DNA from: Deinococcales bacterium | GTDB taxonomy: Bacteria; Deinococcota; Deinococci; Deinococcales; JAAFIG01 | Direction of reading: 5' to 3' | Assembly (NCBI GenBank): GCA_013298595.1 | Contig: JAAFIG010000001.1 | Span: forward strand, 128,214 to 192,213 | DNA: 64,000 nucleotides | Part shown: in pieces, positions 7,562-16,783 of the stretch | How the letters are laid out: the number at the start of each line of letters is the position of its first letter | How positions within the stretch are numbered: position 1 is the stretch's first letter | The notes under the pieces: generated by a model | What the model was told of the DNA's origin: nothing | Seen by the model: only the letters and a program-made list of their open reading frames with translations | Databases searched by the model: none | Program-made: the position numbers and the translations under genes

Positions 7562-10090
7562 ATGAAAGCCGAAACTCATCCAGCATATCAAGAGGAATCT
7601 CAACAAATAGATACAGCACGAGTAGCTATTGAACGTCACCTCAAATCTTTACCTGAAGCAGTAGATGCAGGAGTTTATCCTAGTGATTCGAGGGGTGCTG
7701 CATTTGAGATTTCTAAGCTCCGTGAAGGAATTGAATCACTTCGAGAAGGACCTTATTTCGGACGACTTGATTATGAATTACAGGACAAAAAATTTGAAAG
7801 GATTTATGTTGGCAAGCACGGTCTCAGAGAAAACGGTTGGCGCATTGTAAATTGGCAGTCCGCTATTGGTGGGAAAATCTATTCTGACAATGAAGTAGAG
7901 AGAATTGAGCTTAGAAATAGCATAACCACAATAAAAATCTCTCTAAGACGAAAGTTTTTGATAGTAGACTGGAAACTAAAAGACATATCTGATCTTATTA
8001 GAGGGACAATACAAACTGAAGATAAAGAAATAGCACAAAACAGTTCCTCACATAATTCACTACTTGAGGAAACCCTTAACCGCAGAAATTCAATTACACC
8101 ACAAGATATTATTGCCACAATACAAAAAGATCAAAACCAGTTAATTCGTGTTAGTCACAATCAAACGCTTGTAATAAACGGTGTGCCTGGCAGTGGAAAA
8201 ACTGCTATTCTTTATCATCGTCTATCGTATCTGGCTTATTCAGAAACAAATAATGGATTGACGCTTGACCGTGTTCGTATTATGGGACCAAACACATATT
8301 TTTTGCGCCAGATGACAGCTCTATTACCAAATCTTGAGATTATCGGATTGAGACAGTTTGTATTTGGTGCTTTTGCAATGAGAAAACTTGGTTTGCGTTT
8401 GTTTCAGGAAAATAGTTCAACACAATCCCAAACTTATATTCTTGAAGATCCTGTTCTCGATTTACAACTTAGTTTGGAACATACACCTGAAGAGCAACAT
8501 TTAGGCTGGATGCGTTCACACATACGTGGTGATTTGCGAATTAAGCAACTCCTTGAACGTTACTTGGAGACACTAACTTGGAATGTCAAAATTCCAATCC
8601 AAGGGTTGAGCTTAGTTAGTAAAAAAATTCCACAGGGAGATGATGCTTCTAGGTCAACTGAAATTTTGCTACTCAGTCATCAGGTGATAAGGCAAGTGCA
8701 CGCTGCATATGCAAATCTAACAGTTGACTTGAAAACCAAACAAAAAAACTTTCGTAGGAAATTAACTCAAATAGCATTAGAAAAAGCTGGACTTACTTTG
8801 AGTGAACAAATAAATTCAGAGATGGCTAATACTATTCGTGGCTTAGTTTTGCGCTTTACGAATCAATATTGGACACCGTTTCAAGTGTATACGGCGTATA
8901 CAAGGCTTTTTAAAAATTTTCAACTGCTCAAAGAATTAGGTAGTGATTTATTCACTTCAAAAGAACTGGCTTTGCTACTTGAACCTGAAAGCATGTCTCG
9001 AAATGAAGATGTTATAGAAGAGGATTCCGAAGATACTGAAATACAAGAACTACAACAAGAAAACCCAGACAACAAAAAATCCCGCCCCCCTCGAGTTATT
9101 GCTTTGCATGATCTACCCGGCTTAATGATGTTACATCAAATCGATACACCCGTGCAAAAGCCTGAATTTGACCACTTAATGATTGATGAAGCACAAGACT
9201 GCTCACCTTTGCAAATTTATGTTCTTAAAAACCTAATAGGCGATGGCACAATGACAATCGCCGGAGACATAGCACAGGGAATCCACGAATATAGGGGATT
9301 GAAAAGTTGGCAAGACATTAGTGCTATGTTTCCAAAAGAAAATTTTCAGATCGAGCAGGTTAAGTATAGCTATCGCTCAACTGTCGAAATTACAGTATTT
9401 GCAAATAAAGTATTGCAAAACTCAGGATTGCCAAATATTACAGAAGCAATACCTTTTCAGCGTCATGGATCAGAACCTACAGTATACATAGCTTCTAATA
9501 ATCTTACGATGTTACTCCAATTAGCAAAAGATGTAAAAGAACTTAAACAAGTAGAAACCCAAACAATTGGGATTATATGCAAGACACAAAATCAAAAGAT
9601 TGAAGTCCTAGACGCATTAGGGGAAAATGGTATCAATTTTTCAAGTATTGACAACGAAGTAGATCAAGAATTAACACAAATAAAAGTTTTAACTGCCATT
9701 GAAGCAAAAGGTCTCGAGTTTGAAGTTGTGCTTGTTCCATTTGCAGACGCAGATACATATTCCCGAGAAAAGCCATTTGATGCAAAGCTACTTTATGTGT
9801 GTGTTACTCGGGCTTTAGATTATTTGCGACTTTATCTAGTTGGGAAACCCAGTTTGTTATTTCCAAAAGAAAAATCATTAATTAAATCAAACTATCAACC
9901 TATCAAACCAATTGGAATGCCAGTTACACGAGAACGGCTTTCATTATCGTCTGACGAGGATGCTTTTCAACAAAATTTCTTTGACCGACGAGATGCAAAT
10001 CGAGGCATTGGGCATATAGCTAGAGATAATGGTCGCTTCGGCTCTATGCCTTTGTATGATGATTATAGTGACGAAGGATCACCTGATTAA
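7562..10090 (+). CDS. helD: HelD-like superfamily 1 helicase/ATPase
   Basis: An 842-residue UvrD/HelD-type motor. The N-terminal part has the HelD pattern: a coiled-coil start (EESQQIDTARVAIERHL), then PYFGRLDYE near 70 and ERIYVGKHGL..NWQSAIGG near 85-110. Helicase motifs are Q (DQNQL), I (GVPGSGKTAILYHR near 210), II (DHLMIDEAQD near 540), III/IV (GDIAQGIHEYRG, YSYRST) and V/VI (TAIEAKGLEFEVVLVP, LLYVCVTRALDYL). HelD recycles RNA polymerase; I infer this role or a DNA helicase role. The gene is AT-rich and has only two CTCGAG sites, unlike its neighbours, which suggests recent transfer. TAAATT (7550-7555) lies 6 nt before the ATG. Confidence 0.85.
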   Translation: MKAETHPAYQEESQQIDTARVAIERHLKSLPEAVDAGVYPSDSRGAAFEISKLREGIESLREGPYFGRLDYELQDKKFERIYVGKHGLRENGWRIVNWQSAIGGKIYSDNEVERIELRNSITTIKISLRRKFLIVDWKLKDISDLIRGTIQTEDKEIAQNSSSHNSLLEETLNRRNSITPQDIIATIQKDQNQLIRVSHNQTLVINGVPGSGKTAILYHRLSYLAYSETNNGLTLDRVRIMGPNTYFLRQMTALLPNLEIIGLRQFVFGAFAMRKLGLRLFQENSSTQSQTYILEDPVLDLQLSLEHTPEEQHLGWMRSHIRGDLRIKQLLERYLETLTWNVKIPIQGLSLVSKKIPQGDDASRSTEILLLSHQVIRQVHAAYANLTVDLKTKQKNFRRKLTQIALEKAGLTLSEQINSEMANTIRGLVLRFTNQYWTPFQVYTAYTRLFKNFQLLKELGSDLFTSKELALLLEPESMSRNEDVIEEDSEDTEIQELQQENPDNKKSRPPRVIALHDLPGLMMLHQIDTPVQKPEFDHLMIDEAQDCSPLQIYVLKNLIGDGTMTIAGDIAQGIHEYRGLKSWQDISAMFPKENFQIEQVKYSYRSTVEITVFANKVLQNSGLPNITEAIPFQRHGSEPTVYIASNNLTMLLQLAKDVKELKQVETQTIGIICKTQNQKIEVLDALGENGINFSSIDNEVDQELTQIKVLTAIEAKGLEFEVVLVPFADADTYSREKPFDAKLLYVCVTRALDYLRLYLVGKPSLLFPKEKSLIKSNYQPIKPIGMPVTRERLSLSSDEDAFQQNFFDRRDANRGIGHIARDNGRFGSMPLYDDYSDEGSPD

Positions 10091-10231
10091 AACAGGTAGG
10101 GAGATTTACATCACAACTTTTTACTGCTTGAGTATTACGCTCTCGAAATCTTCTTATGCTTATGCCTCGGCAACAATTTTTTGCTCTGTGCAAACCGCTC
10201 AGCCATTCTCTCAAAAAGCTACGGCGCGAGG

Positions 10232-10618
10232 CTATTGACCAACAGGTGGTTGCCACAATTCAATTTTATTGCCTTCTGGATCAATCACCCAAGCAAATTT
10301 CCCGTACTCTGAATCGTCTATTTTCTCGAGCACATTGCAGCCTTCTTCTCGCAAAACTTTGACTAAGGCGTACAAATCCTCAACTCGGTAATTGACCATA
10401 AAACCTGCACTACTTGATGCGAATTGGTCGCTTTGTGCCGAAGCTATAGACCAGATGGTTGTTCCTGCCATTGGTTTACCTTCATCGTCTGTCCAATTGA
10501 ATGCTGTTCCACCCCATTCTTGGACATCAATTCCAAGGTGTTGTTTGTACCATGCTTGTAATGCCGTAGCATCTTTTGCTTTGAAAAAAATGCCACCAAT
10601 CCCAGTCACTCGTTTCAT
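10232..10618 (-). CDS. VOC family protein (glyoxalase-like)
   Basis: A 128-residue single vicinal-oxygen-chelate domain pair: beta-alpha-beta units at 1-55 (GGIFFKAKDATALQAWY) and 70-125 (VEDLYALVKVLREEG ... WVIDPEGNKIELWQPP). The final Glu of KIELW is a usual metal ligand. The substrate cannot be inferred, because the family includes glyoxalase I, dioxygenases and resistance proteins. A TACAGT box ends 5 nt before the ATG, so a leaderless start is likely. Bases 10091-10231 show no feature. Confidence 0.85.
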   Translation of the reverse strand: MKRVTGIGGIFFKAKDATALQAWYKQHLGIDVQEWGGTAFNWTDDEGKPMAGTTIWSIASAQSDQFASSSAGFMVNYRVEDLYALVKVLREEGCNVLEKIDDSEYGKFAWVIDPEGNKIELWQPPVGQ

Positions 10619-10765
10619 GCCAAACTGTAACCATACAAAGCTTTTTTGTCAATAACGTATTTTACTCGAGTCATTTTTCGCTTACCTTCTCTTTCCGCTA
10701 CGCCGATGGCTTACGCCGTTTTGCCACTATGACACCTGACAATCTCGAGGTAAAATACTGGTACG

Positions 10766-11794
10766 TTGAAACAGAATTTTAGTGGTCAAATAACTCCTGT
10801 AACCGATAATCCTAGTGTGGCAAGTATTCGTTTACAAAATCCGTCCGAAGCTATGGCATTGTTTGGTGAGTCCGACAAGCACCTGAAACGAATGCGGGAG
10901 AAACTCGAGGCACGAATTCTGGCTCGAGGCGATAGTGTTCGTATCGAGGGTAGTAAAGCGGCGGTGGAAACAGCCGAGAATCTGATTCGGGATTTACTGG
11001 CTTTGTATCGTCAAGGCGGGGATGTGGGTATGGAAGATATTGAACGTGGTCTCGAGCTTGGCTTGAACGGCGAGCGTATTCACACTGAGGAAAGCACAGT
11101 GAATCTGGGTGGTCTCGAGTTGCCTAAGCGCTTGAAGGCAAAAACCAAGGGTCAGCAGCGGTATGTGGATGCGATTAATTCCTCGGATATTACTTTTGGT
11201 ATTGGTCCAGCTGGTACGGGTAAAAGTTATATCGCTGTGGCAATGGCTGTAGCAGCGTTTAAGGCAAAGAAGGTTAAGCGGATTATTTTGACGCGTCCTG
11301 CGGTTGAAGCTGGTGAGAAATTGGGGTTTTTACCAGGGGACTTGCAAGCTAAGGTAGACCCGTATTTGCGTCCGTTGTACGATGCACTTTTTGATATGAT
11401 TGATGCTGAACGTTTTGAAAGTTACTTGTCAAGTGGAAGTATTGAAGTTGCACCGCTGGGGTTCATGCGTGGAAGAACCCTTAATGATGCGTTTATTATT
11501 CTCGATGAGGCTCAAAACACCACGCCTGAGCAAATGAAAATGTTTTTAACGCGTATGGGTTTCTCGAGCAAAGTGGTGATTACTGGCGATATCACTCAAG
11601 TGGATTTACCACGTCATCAAAAGAGTGGTTTGACCGAGGCACAACGCATCCTTAAAGATATTGACGGTATTAACTTTGTCTACTTTAACGAGTCTGATGT
11701 GGTGCGTCATCCGTTGGTGGGTCGGATTATTCGGGCTTATGATTCTTCGGATGCTGCGACTGAAGCCAAAAATGCGGGTCTCGAGGGGCGTTAA
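10766..11794 (+). CDS. phoH: PhoH-like ATPase
   Basis: A 342-residue PhoH-family protein. The N-terminal third (about 1-95) resembles a KH-like RNA-binding module; the P-loop ATPase domain follows, with Walker A GPAGTGKS near 148, the family signature LTRPAVEAGEKLGFLPGD, and Walker B with DEAQNTT near 250, then TGDITQVDLP. The first codon is TTG. An AATACT hexamer (10754-10759) ends 6 nt before it, matching the leaderless pattern of this window. It is usually beside ybeY, which is absent here. Its stop codon overlaps that of the convergent GGDEF gene by sharing TTAA. Confidence 0.92.
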   Translation: MKQNFSGQITPVTDNPSVASIRLQNPSEAMALFGESDKHLKRMREKLEARILARGDSVRIEGSKAAVETAENLIRDLLALYRQGGDVGMEDIERGLELGLNGERIHTEESTVNLGGLELPKRLKAKTKGQQRYVDAINSSDITFGIGPAGTGKSYIAVAMAVAAFKAKKVKRIILTRPAVEAGEKLGFLPGDLQAKVDPYLRPLYDALFDMIDAERFESYLSSGSIEVAPLGFMRGRTLNDAFIILDEAQNTTPEQMKMFLTRMGFSSKVVITGDITQVDLPRHQKSGLTEAQRILKDIDGINFVYFNESDVVRHPLVGRIIRAYDSSDAATEAKNAGLEGR

Positions 11795-13479
11795 TCGTGT
11801 AATCGAGTACCGTTTTGGGTTTGACCGAGTTGCGGTGCTTGGCTTGTTTGAACTTGGTTTTTGCCGTTGCGTTTTGCGTTGTACATGGCGTTGTCTGCTT
11901 GGGCAATAATATCTTGATGGTCGTCGTTGCTGACTCCAATACTAACTGTGATTTGTAAATTCTTTTTGAGTTTTTGCCATTGAAAAGCTGGCACAGCTTG
12001 GCAGATGCGTTCAGCAATAATTGTTGCTTGCTCGAGATTGGCGTTGGGTAGCACAATCAGGAATTCTTCACCACCAAATCGGATACATAAATCGTTAGGG
12101 CGGGTGTTGGCTTGAAGAATTTGAGCTATGGTTCGTAGTACATCATCGCCAATCAGATGTCCGTGGATGTCATTGATTTTTTTGAAATCGTCTATGTCAA
12201 TCATGATGGCACAAACAGGCAAATTACTTTGTTTGCTCTGCTCGAGTAAGCGTGGAAGTTCTTGGTTGAGTACGTGTCGGTTATGTAATTTTGTGAGTGC
12301 ATCCAAACGCGCTGTTTGCTCAAGTGTGGTGGTTTGTTGGCGTAATTTTGCATTGGCGACTTCTAATTCTTGGCTGCGTTTAACAGCTGCTTCAACACTA
12401 CGTTGGGCTAGAATTTTCTCGAGATGATAGGCAATTTGTAGGCTGTCTCGGTGGACTTCACCTGCTAAAATTCTGCGTTCTAATGCGTGGAATTGCTTGT
12501 AGGTTTGGAGTGCCGCTTGATAATCTTTGATGGTTTCGTAGCATTCGGTAACATGTTCGAGAACAATGTATTGTCCTCGTAGTAAACCCAGTGCTTCCAT
12601 GAGTTCTAAAGCTTGTCCAGCATAGGTTAAAGCTTGTTGATATTGGTTTTTGTAGCGGCAAATCAAGCCAAATCCACTCAGGGCAAATGCCAGAAATTGT
12701 CGGCTTTGAATACTGTTAGCACGCTGCTCGGTTTGGGTGAAGTACTGCTCGGCAATTTCAAGATTACCTTGTTGAATATGTGCCCAACCTAGATTAGCGA
12801 TGGCGAGGCATTCGGCTCGTACTTCGTGGTACATTTTGGCTAAGTTGAGTGCAGTTTCAAGTTGTGCAATACGGGTTTGCCCTTGCCCCATTTCGTTAGC
12901 GATTAAGCCTAACGATACCAATGCAATCGCTTCGCCTGCTCCATCGTTGGTGGCTCGCATCAGTTCGAGTGATTGATGAACTAATTCGTTGGCACGTGTC
13001 AGTTCTTTGGTTTCGCGGCATAAGCTGGCAACACCGTGTAAAGCATGAGCAATACCTCTTTGATGATTGTGTTGTTCAAAAATCAGTATGGCTTGCTGAT
13101 GGTGTTCTAATGCACTAGCGACGTATCCCAGATTGGCATGGATTTGTCCAATAGACAGTGTGATATCGGCTTTGAGTAACTCGAGGTCTAAACTTGGTTC
13201 GGTTGTTGATTGATAATTTGTGTAGAGGTGCTGGGCTTCTTCGATGATTGTTAGAGCTTGTTGGTACTCTCCGCGTTGGTATAACGAGGAAACAATAACT
13301 CGTCTGACTTGTATTTGAAACCAAATTTGTTGTTTTATTGGCTCTGTTATCAGCAATTCTCTAGCCAGTTGTTCAGCCTTGACAGGGTTGATAGATGCCA
13401 TGTTAGTGGCAATATGCAATTGGTTTGTTGCTACCTCGAGCAATTGGTCTGTTGCCACCTCGAGCAAATGCCCTTCCAT
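11791..13479 (-). CDS. TPR-repeat diguanylate cyclase (GGDEF)
   Basis: A 562-residue cytoplasmic signalling protein. Residues 30-355 are tandem TPR-like helical repeats (for example LGYVASALEHHQQAILIFEQ, NLGWAHIQQGNLEIAEQYF). A coiled coil follows at about 360-385, then a C-terminal GGDEF domain (about 390-555) with DALTKLHNRH, DIDDFKKIND and an intact active site GGEEF. It should make cyclic di-GMP from two GTP. No RxxD inhibitory site is obvious upstream of GGEEF. There is no EAL domain or transmembrane segment. TACACT ends 5 nt before the ATG. The first residues contain a short repeat written by duplicated CTCGAG-containing DNA. Confidence 0.9.
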   Translation of the reverse strand: MEGHLLEVATDQLLEVATNQLHIATNMASINPVKAEQLARELLITEPIKQQIWFQIQVRRVIVSSLYQRGEYQQALTIIEEAQHLYTNYQSTTEPSLDLELLKADITLSIGQIHANLGYVASALEHHQQAILIFEQHNHQRGIAHALHGVASLCRETKELTRANELVHQSLELMRATNDGAGEAIALVSLGLIANEMGQGQTRIAQLETALNLAKMYHEVRAECLAIANLGWAHIQQGNLEIAEQYFTQTEQRANSIQSRQFLAFALSGFGLICRYKNQYQQALTYAGQALELMEALGLLRGQYIVLEHVTECYETIKDYQAALQTYKQFHALERRILAGEVHRDSLQIAYHLEKILAQRSVEAAVKRSQELEVANAKLRQQTTTLEQTARLDALTKLHNRHVLNQELPRLLEQSKQSNLPVCAIMIDIDDFKKINDIHGHLIGDDVLRTIAQILQANTRPNDLCIRFGGEEFLIVLPNANLEQATIIAERICQAVPAFQWQKLKKNLQITVSIGVSNDDHQDIIAQADNAMYNAKRNGKNQVQTSQAPQLGQTQNGTRLHD

Positions 13480-13521
13480 ACAGCAGTGTACTATGGGTTG
13501 AAATTCGATTTGTGAAGAAAC

Positions 13522-13953
13522 TTACTTTGGATGTTCAAACCGATAACTGCAGTGTTTGCAGACCTTAGCTTGGGTTTTGACTTCTTCGGCACAATCAGGG
13601 CAGGTTTTTGCACCTCGAGTCATTTTGCCTAATCCTGTTTTTGCAAACCAATTGAGTAGCACAGGAGCAATAATTAGTACAAAAATTAAGGCGCTTACCT
13701 CGAGTTCTGGGCGTGGCATTAAAACTGCCCAGATAAACCCACCAAGGATGGCTCCTATCCAAGCGCCAAAGCGTTCGCCAAGTACGTTACGTCCTAGGCT
13801 CGAGAAAACGGCTAACCACAGTAAAAACCAGAAGTATCTCGAGCCTAGTATTGGGCGTAGTGGTTCTGGGATTGGGTTTAAGGCAATGATGCTGTCTAAA
13901 ACTTTTTGCCAGCCTGTTGCAATGGCATTTTGTACACTTTGTACTGGGTTCAT
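13522..13953 (-). CDS. Small membrane protein with C-terminal zinc ribbon
   Basis: A 143-residue protein. Hydrophobic segments at about 40-58, 65-82 and 88-105 should span the membrane. The C-terminus is a zinc ribbon: CPDCAEEVKTQAKVCKHC with two CxxC pairs. This arrangement is common in small bacterial membrane proteins of unknown role. The start is leaderless: on the minus strand TAGAAT ends 6 nt before the ATG (CAACCC spacer, the same spacer as before 6338). Confidence 0.75.
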   Translation of the reverse strand: MNPVQSVQNAIATGWQKVLDSIIALNPIPEPLRPILGSRYFWFLLWLAVFSSLGRNVLGERFGAWIGAILGGFIWAVLMPRPELEVSALIFVLIIAPVLLNWFAKTGLGKMTRGAKTCPDCAEEVKTQAKVCKHCSYRFEHPK

Positions 13954-14014
13954 GGGTTGATTCTACCTAAACACTGAGGCAAATTACTCGAGGTTTTGGT
14001 TTTAACTTGTATTT

Positions 14015-14509
14015 ATGCTGCTCTGCACTTTTTCCGAAGCGACTCGTTTACCACTTGCTGATGTTGGCACTGAAATTAAGCAGTTGCAGTCAGCGCATGG
14101 TTTTGTGATTACAGCTCGAGCCGAAGAACAATTTTATATTTCAAATAATTTGCCCGAGAACCTGCGATTAACTTTTCAAAGCATCAATCCGCGTCGGCTT
14201 GATGAAGATTTGCTCGAGGTGCTGTGTTCCCAAGCCGAGAAACGTATTTTGGAATCGGCGATGCTCGAGGATTTCATTGCTCAGGTGTACACGGCTTTTG
14301 AGAATAGCCATTTTGCCGATCTAGTTTTGGTGCGTCGTCCGCAAGAAAAATTTTTTGAATACGCTAAAAATAAACGCCAAGTTTTACTCGAGTTAAAACG
14401 TATGTGGGCACGTGATTGGCGTTTTAATCATGTGCTTGAACGTTTAGATAAAACAGGTAAGATTGGTTTGGATGCTCGAGCCATTTATATTTTGGGTCGT
14501 CAACTTTGA
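14015..14509 (+). CDS. Conserved hypothetical cytoplasmic protein
   Basis: A 164-residue soluble protein with mixed alpha/beta character and no motif that I can name. Charged helices lie in the middle (LLEVLCSQAEKRILESAMLEDF) and a basic stretch near 115-140 (KNKRQVLLELKRMW). It contains five CTCGAG copies, so it belongs to the old chromosome. TAACTT (14003-14008) ends 6 nt before the ATG. The next gene is 46 bp downstream in the same direction. Confidence 0.65.
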   Translation: MLLCTFSEATRLPLADVGTEIKQLQSAHGFVITARAEEQFYISNNLPENLRLTFQSINPRRLDEDLLEVLCSQAEKRILESAMLEDFIAQVYTAFENSHFADLVLVRRPQEKFFEYAKNKRQVLLELKRMWARDWRFNHVLERLDKTGKIGLDARAIYILGRQL

Positions 14510-14555
14510 AAGTATGTATTCCAAACTGACAAGCAATAGATTAAGCTAACAAAGC

Positions 14556-15026
14556 ATGGATAAAGACTTTCAAACCTGGGAGGGTATCACCGAACAAGTT
14601 GATATCCTAGCAACTAAACTTCAAGACGAACGCGTTGACCTGATGATGGTCATTACCCGTGGCGGTATGATTCCTGGTTCAATTTTGGGCTATCGTCTTG
14701 GTATTCGTAATATTGTTGTTGCAGCTGTCGAATTCTACGATGATCGCACAGGCGCACGAGGTTCACATCCCACATTTTTACAATTTCCAGCCGATCCATT
14801 ACTCAATGGCAAACGGGTTTTAATTATAGATGAAGTCTGGGATTCAGGGCGAACCATTCAAGCTGTTGCCACTCGAGTCCACCAAGCTGGTGGGGTACCG
14901 ATTACTGCTGTGCTGCACTACAAACCACGAATGTCGGAAACAGCCCTCGAACCAGATTATTATGTGCTTGCCACTAATGCTTGGATTGTTTATCCGTGGT
15001 CTAAACACGAAAAAATTGATGCCTAA
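14556..15026 (+). CDS. Phosphoribosyltransferase
   Basis: A 156-residue type I phosphoribosyltransferase. The PRPP-binding signature VLIIDEVWDSGRTIQAVA (about 90-105) and the N-terminal loop MVITRGGMIPGS (about 31-42) are intact. The 'hood' after residue 120 is short, as in xanthine/hypoxanthine-type enzymes. It probably salvages a purine base using PRPP, though the base cannot be decided. A TAAGCT hexamer lies about 8 nt before the ATG. A weak hairpin follows at 15039-15069. Confidence 0.85.
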   Translation: MDKDFQTWEGITEQVDILATKLQDERVDLMMVITRGGMIPGSILGYRLGIRNIVVAAVEFYDDRTGARGSHPTFLQFPADPLLNGKRVLIIDEVWDSGRTIQAVATRVHQAGGVPITAVLHYKPRMSETALEPDYYVLATNAWIVYPWSKHEKIDA

Positions 15027-15038
15027 AGGTTAAAGAAA

Positions 15039-15069
15039 GAAGCTAAGATCGTTAACTAACCCTAGCTTC
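15039..15069 (+). terminator. Weak terminator-like hairpin
   Basis: A 7-bp stem GAAGCTA / TAGCTTC with a 17-nt loop, 12 bp after the phosphoribosyltransferase stop, with no T-run. It could mark the transcript end. Confidence 0.3.
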
Positions 15070-15117
15070 TCATCTGAATGCGACACAAATCCCATACTGG
15101 ACAAGAAAAATAAGAAT

Positions 15118-16110
15118 ATGTCAGAACATCCAATCAGTACTTGGACAGCTTTTACCAGAGATAGTTTGCGTTACGCTGCACTTGAAGGTGTAAAACTTGC
15201 CAATACTGATCAGCTTCTTGTTTCTGGTCAGGGCACGCTCGAGACAGCTGTGATTGAACGTCCATTTACCCGTTGTATTGTTTCTTGGAATGCTGCCACA
15301 CCGTCAGGCTCGGGGTTGTTGCTCGAGGCTCGGGTGCGTTTTGGGCAAAATTGGTCTAAGTTTTTACGAGTGGCGCATTGGAGTGCCGATCCTTTTGCCA
15401 ATACCTCATTTACCGATGCCGATGAAAAAGTCTATCTCGAGACTGATACGTTGGTTTGTCAAGAATTAGCCCATGCACTACAAATTCGTGTGACATTACG
15501 TGGCAGTACCACTTTGACAGGTTTAGCAGCAACTTTCTCGAGCGATGCCGCACCTGTGCTGGGTTTACATTCGAGCCAACAAGCCTGGGGGCTTGAGTTA
15601 AATGTGCCTAAACGTTCACAAATGATTTACCCAGAAGGTGGCAGGGTTTGGTGCAGCCCAACCAGTACCACCATGTTACTTGAGTATTGGGAGCATGAAT
15701 TGCAAAAACCATTGGCAAATACTGTGCCAGAGGCAGCTCAAGCTGTTTGGGATGTAGCCTATAAGGGTGCTGGCAACTGGGCTTTTAATATGGCATATGC
15801 TGGCAAGCAAGGCTTAAATGCGTATGTGGCACATTTATCAAGTTTTATTGAAGCTGAACGTTTTATTGCTAAAGGTATTCCTATTGCCCTTTCTATGGGT
15901 TGGCGCGAAGGCGAACTTGACGGCGCACCCATTGGACATTCCCAAGGGCATTTAATCGTGCTGCGCGGCTTTACCGAAAATGGCGATCCGATTGTCAACG
16001 ACCCAGCTCATGCTTCAGACGAAGCGGTGCGGGTGATTTACAAACGCGACCAGCTTGAGAAAGCCTGGCTCGAGCATAGTGATGGCGTAGCGTATATTAT
16101 TCATCCTTAA
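15118..16110 (+). CDS. C39-family-like cysteine peptidase
   Basis: A 330-residue protein. The C-terminal half (about 150-330) is a papain-fold peptidase-C39-like domain: the catalytic Cys lies in GGRVWCSPTSTTMLLEYW (about 178), the His in GHLIVLRGF (about 282) and the Asp in NDPAH (about 298). The N-terminal half is beta-rich and could be a binding domain. There is no signal peptide, which is unusual for enzymes acting outside the cell; the substrate is unknown. Its end overlaps the convergent DUF177 gene by 14 bp. Confidence 0.8.
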   Translation: MSEHPISTWTAFTRDSLRYAALEGVKLANTDQLLVSGQGTLETAVIERPFTRCIVSWNAATPSGSGLLLEARVRFGQNWSKFLRVAHWSADPFANTSFTDADEKVYLETDTLVCQELAHALQIRVTLRGSTTLTGLAATFSSDAAPVLGLHSSQQAWGLELNVPKRSQMIYPEGGRVWCSPTSTTMLLEYWEHELQKPLANTVPEAAQAVWDVAYKGAGNWAFNMAYAGKQGLNAYVAHLSSFIEAERFIAKGIPIALSMGWREGELDGAPIGHSQGHLIVLRGFTENGDPIVNDPAHASDEAVRVIYKRDQLEKAWLEHSDGVAYIIHP

Positions 16111-16687
16111 ATAAATCTTTTAAAGCAGCAAAAGGATTACTTGGTTTCTTGGCTTTTTCGCCAAAGACTGGGCATTCCACCAAGGATTTCACACAAGCTT
16201 CAACGCCATTAAGATTAGCACCACAAGCGCTGCATAACCCTTTGCAATTATGGCGGCAACGCACTGTTGTAGGAATCTCGAGACTGAGTGCTTCTGCCAG
16301 TAGGGCTGTTAAATCAATATTAGGATCGCCAAATAAAATGACTTCTTCGTCATCTTCGGTCAGTGTGCGCGTAGGTACTTTGATACTGGCATCAAAACGC
16401 AATAAACTCTCAACTTGTGCCTCGAGTGTTTGCTCTACAGGGTCAAGACAGCGTCCGCACTCGAGCATCAGTGTCGCTCTAACCCGACCAGCTAACCAGT
16501 ACTCGTTTGCACCGACATGTGATGCAATGGCACGCCACTCGGCTGCGCCAACCAATGGCAAGACCGTAATTTCTTCACCATGTGGTGTTGGCACTGTAAA
16601 CTCGAGAACAGTTGTCTGTCCTTCATTTGAGGCATCCCCGCCACCACGTAAAATCTTTTGCAAATTTAAACTCGGAACTTCAATCAC
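16097..16687 (-). CDS. DUF177 / YceD family protein
   Basis: A 196-residue YceD/DUF177 protein, a family linked to 23S rRNA/large-subunit biogenesis and normally encoded just before rpmF (bL32). The family motif CGRCLDPVEQ is near 88 and a second Cys cluster CRHNCKGLCSACGANLN is near 143-160, a likely metal site. rpmF does not follow here. The start is GTG at 16687: the -10 box TAGACT ends exactly 6 nt before it. Confidence 0.85.
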   Translation of the reverse strand: MIEVPSLNLQKILRGGGDASNEGQTTVLEFTVPTPHGEEITVLPLVGAAEWRAIASHVGANEYWLAGRVRATLMLECGRCLDPVEQTLEAQVESLLRFDASIKVPTRTLTEDDEEVILFGDPNIDLTALLAEALSLEIPTTVRCRHNCKGLCSACGANLNGVEACVKSLVECPVFGEKAKKPSNPFAALKDLFKDE

Positions 16688-16783
16688 AGCTCCAGTCTAC
16701 ACGAGTTTGCTCGGCTCGAGATGCGCGAAATGGCAGATGCTGGTTTTATAGTGTGTTACAGTCTGGTGTAGTTATGTTCTCGA

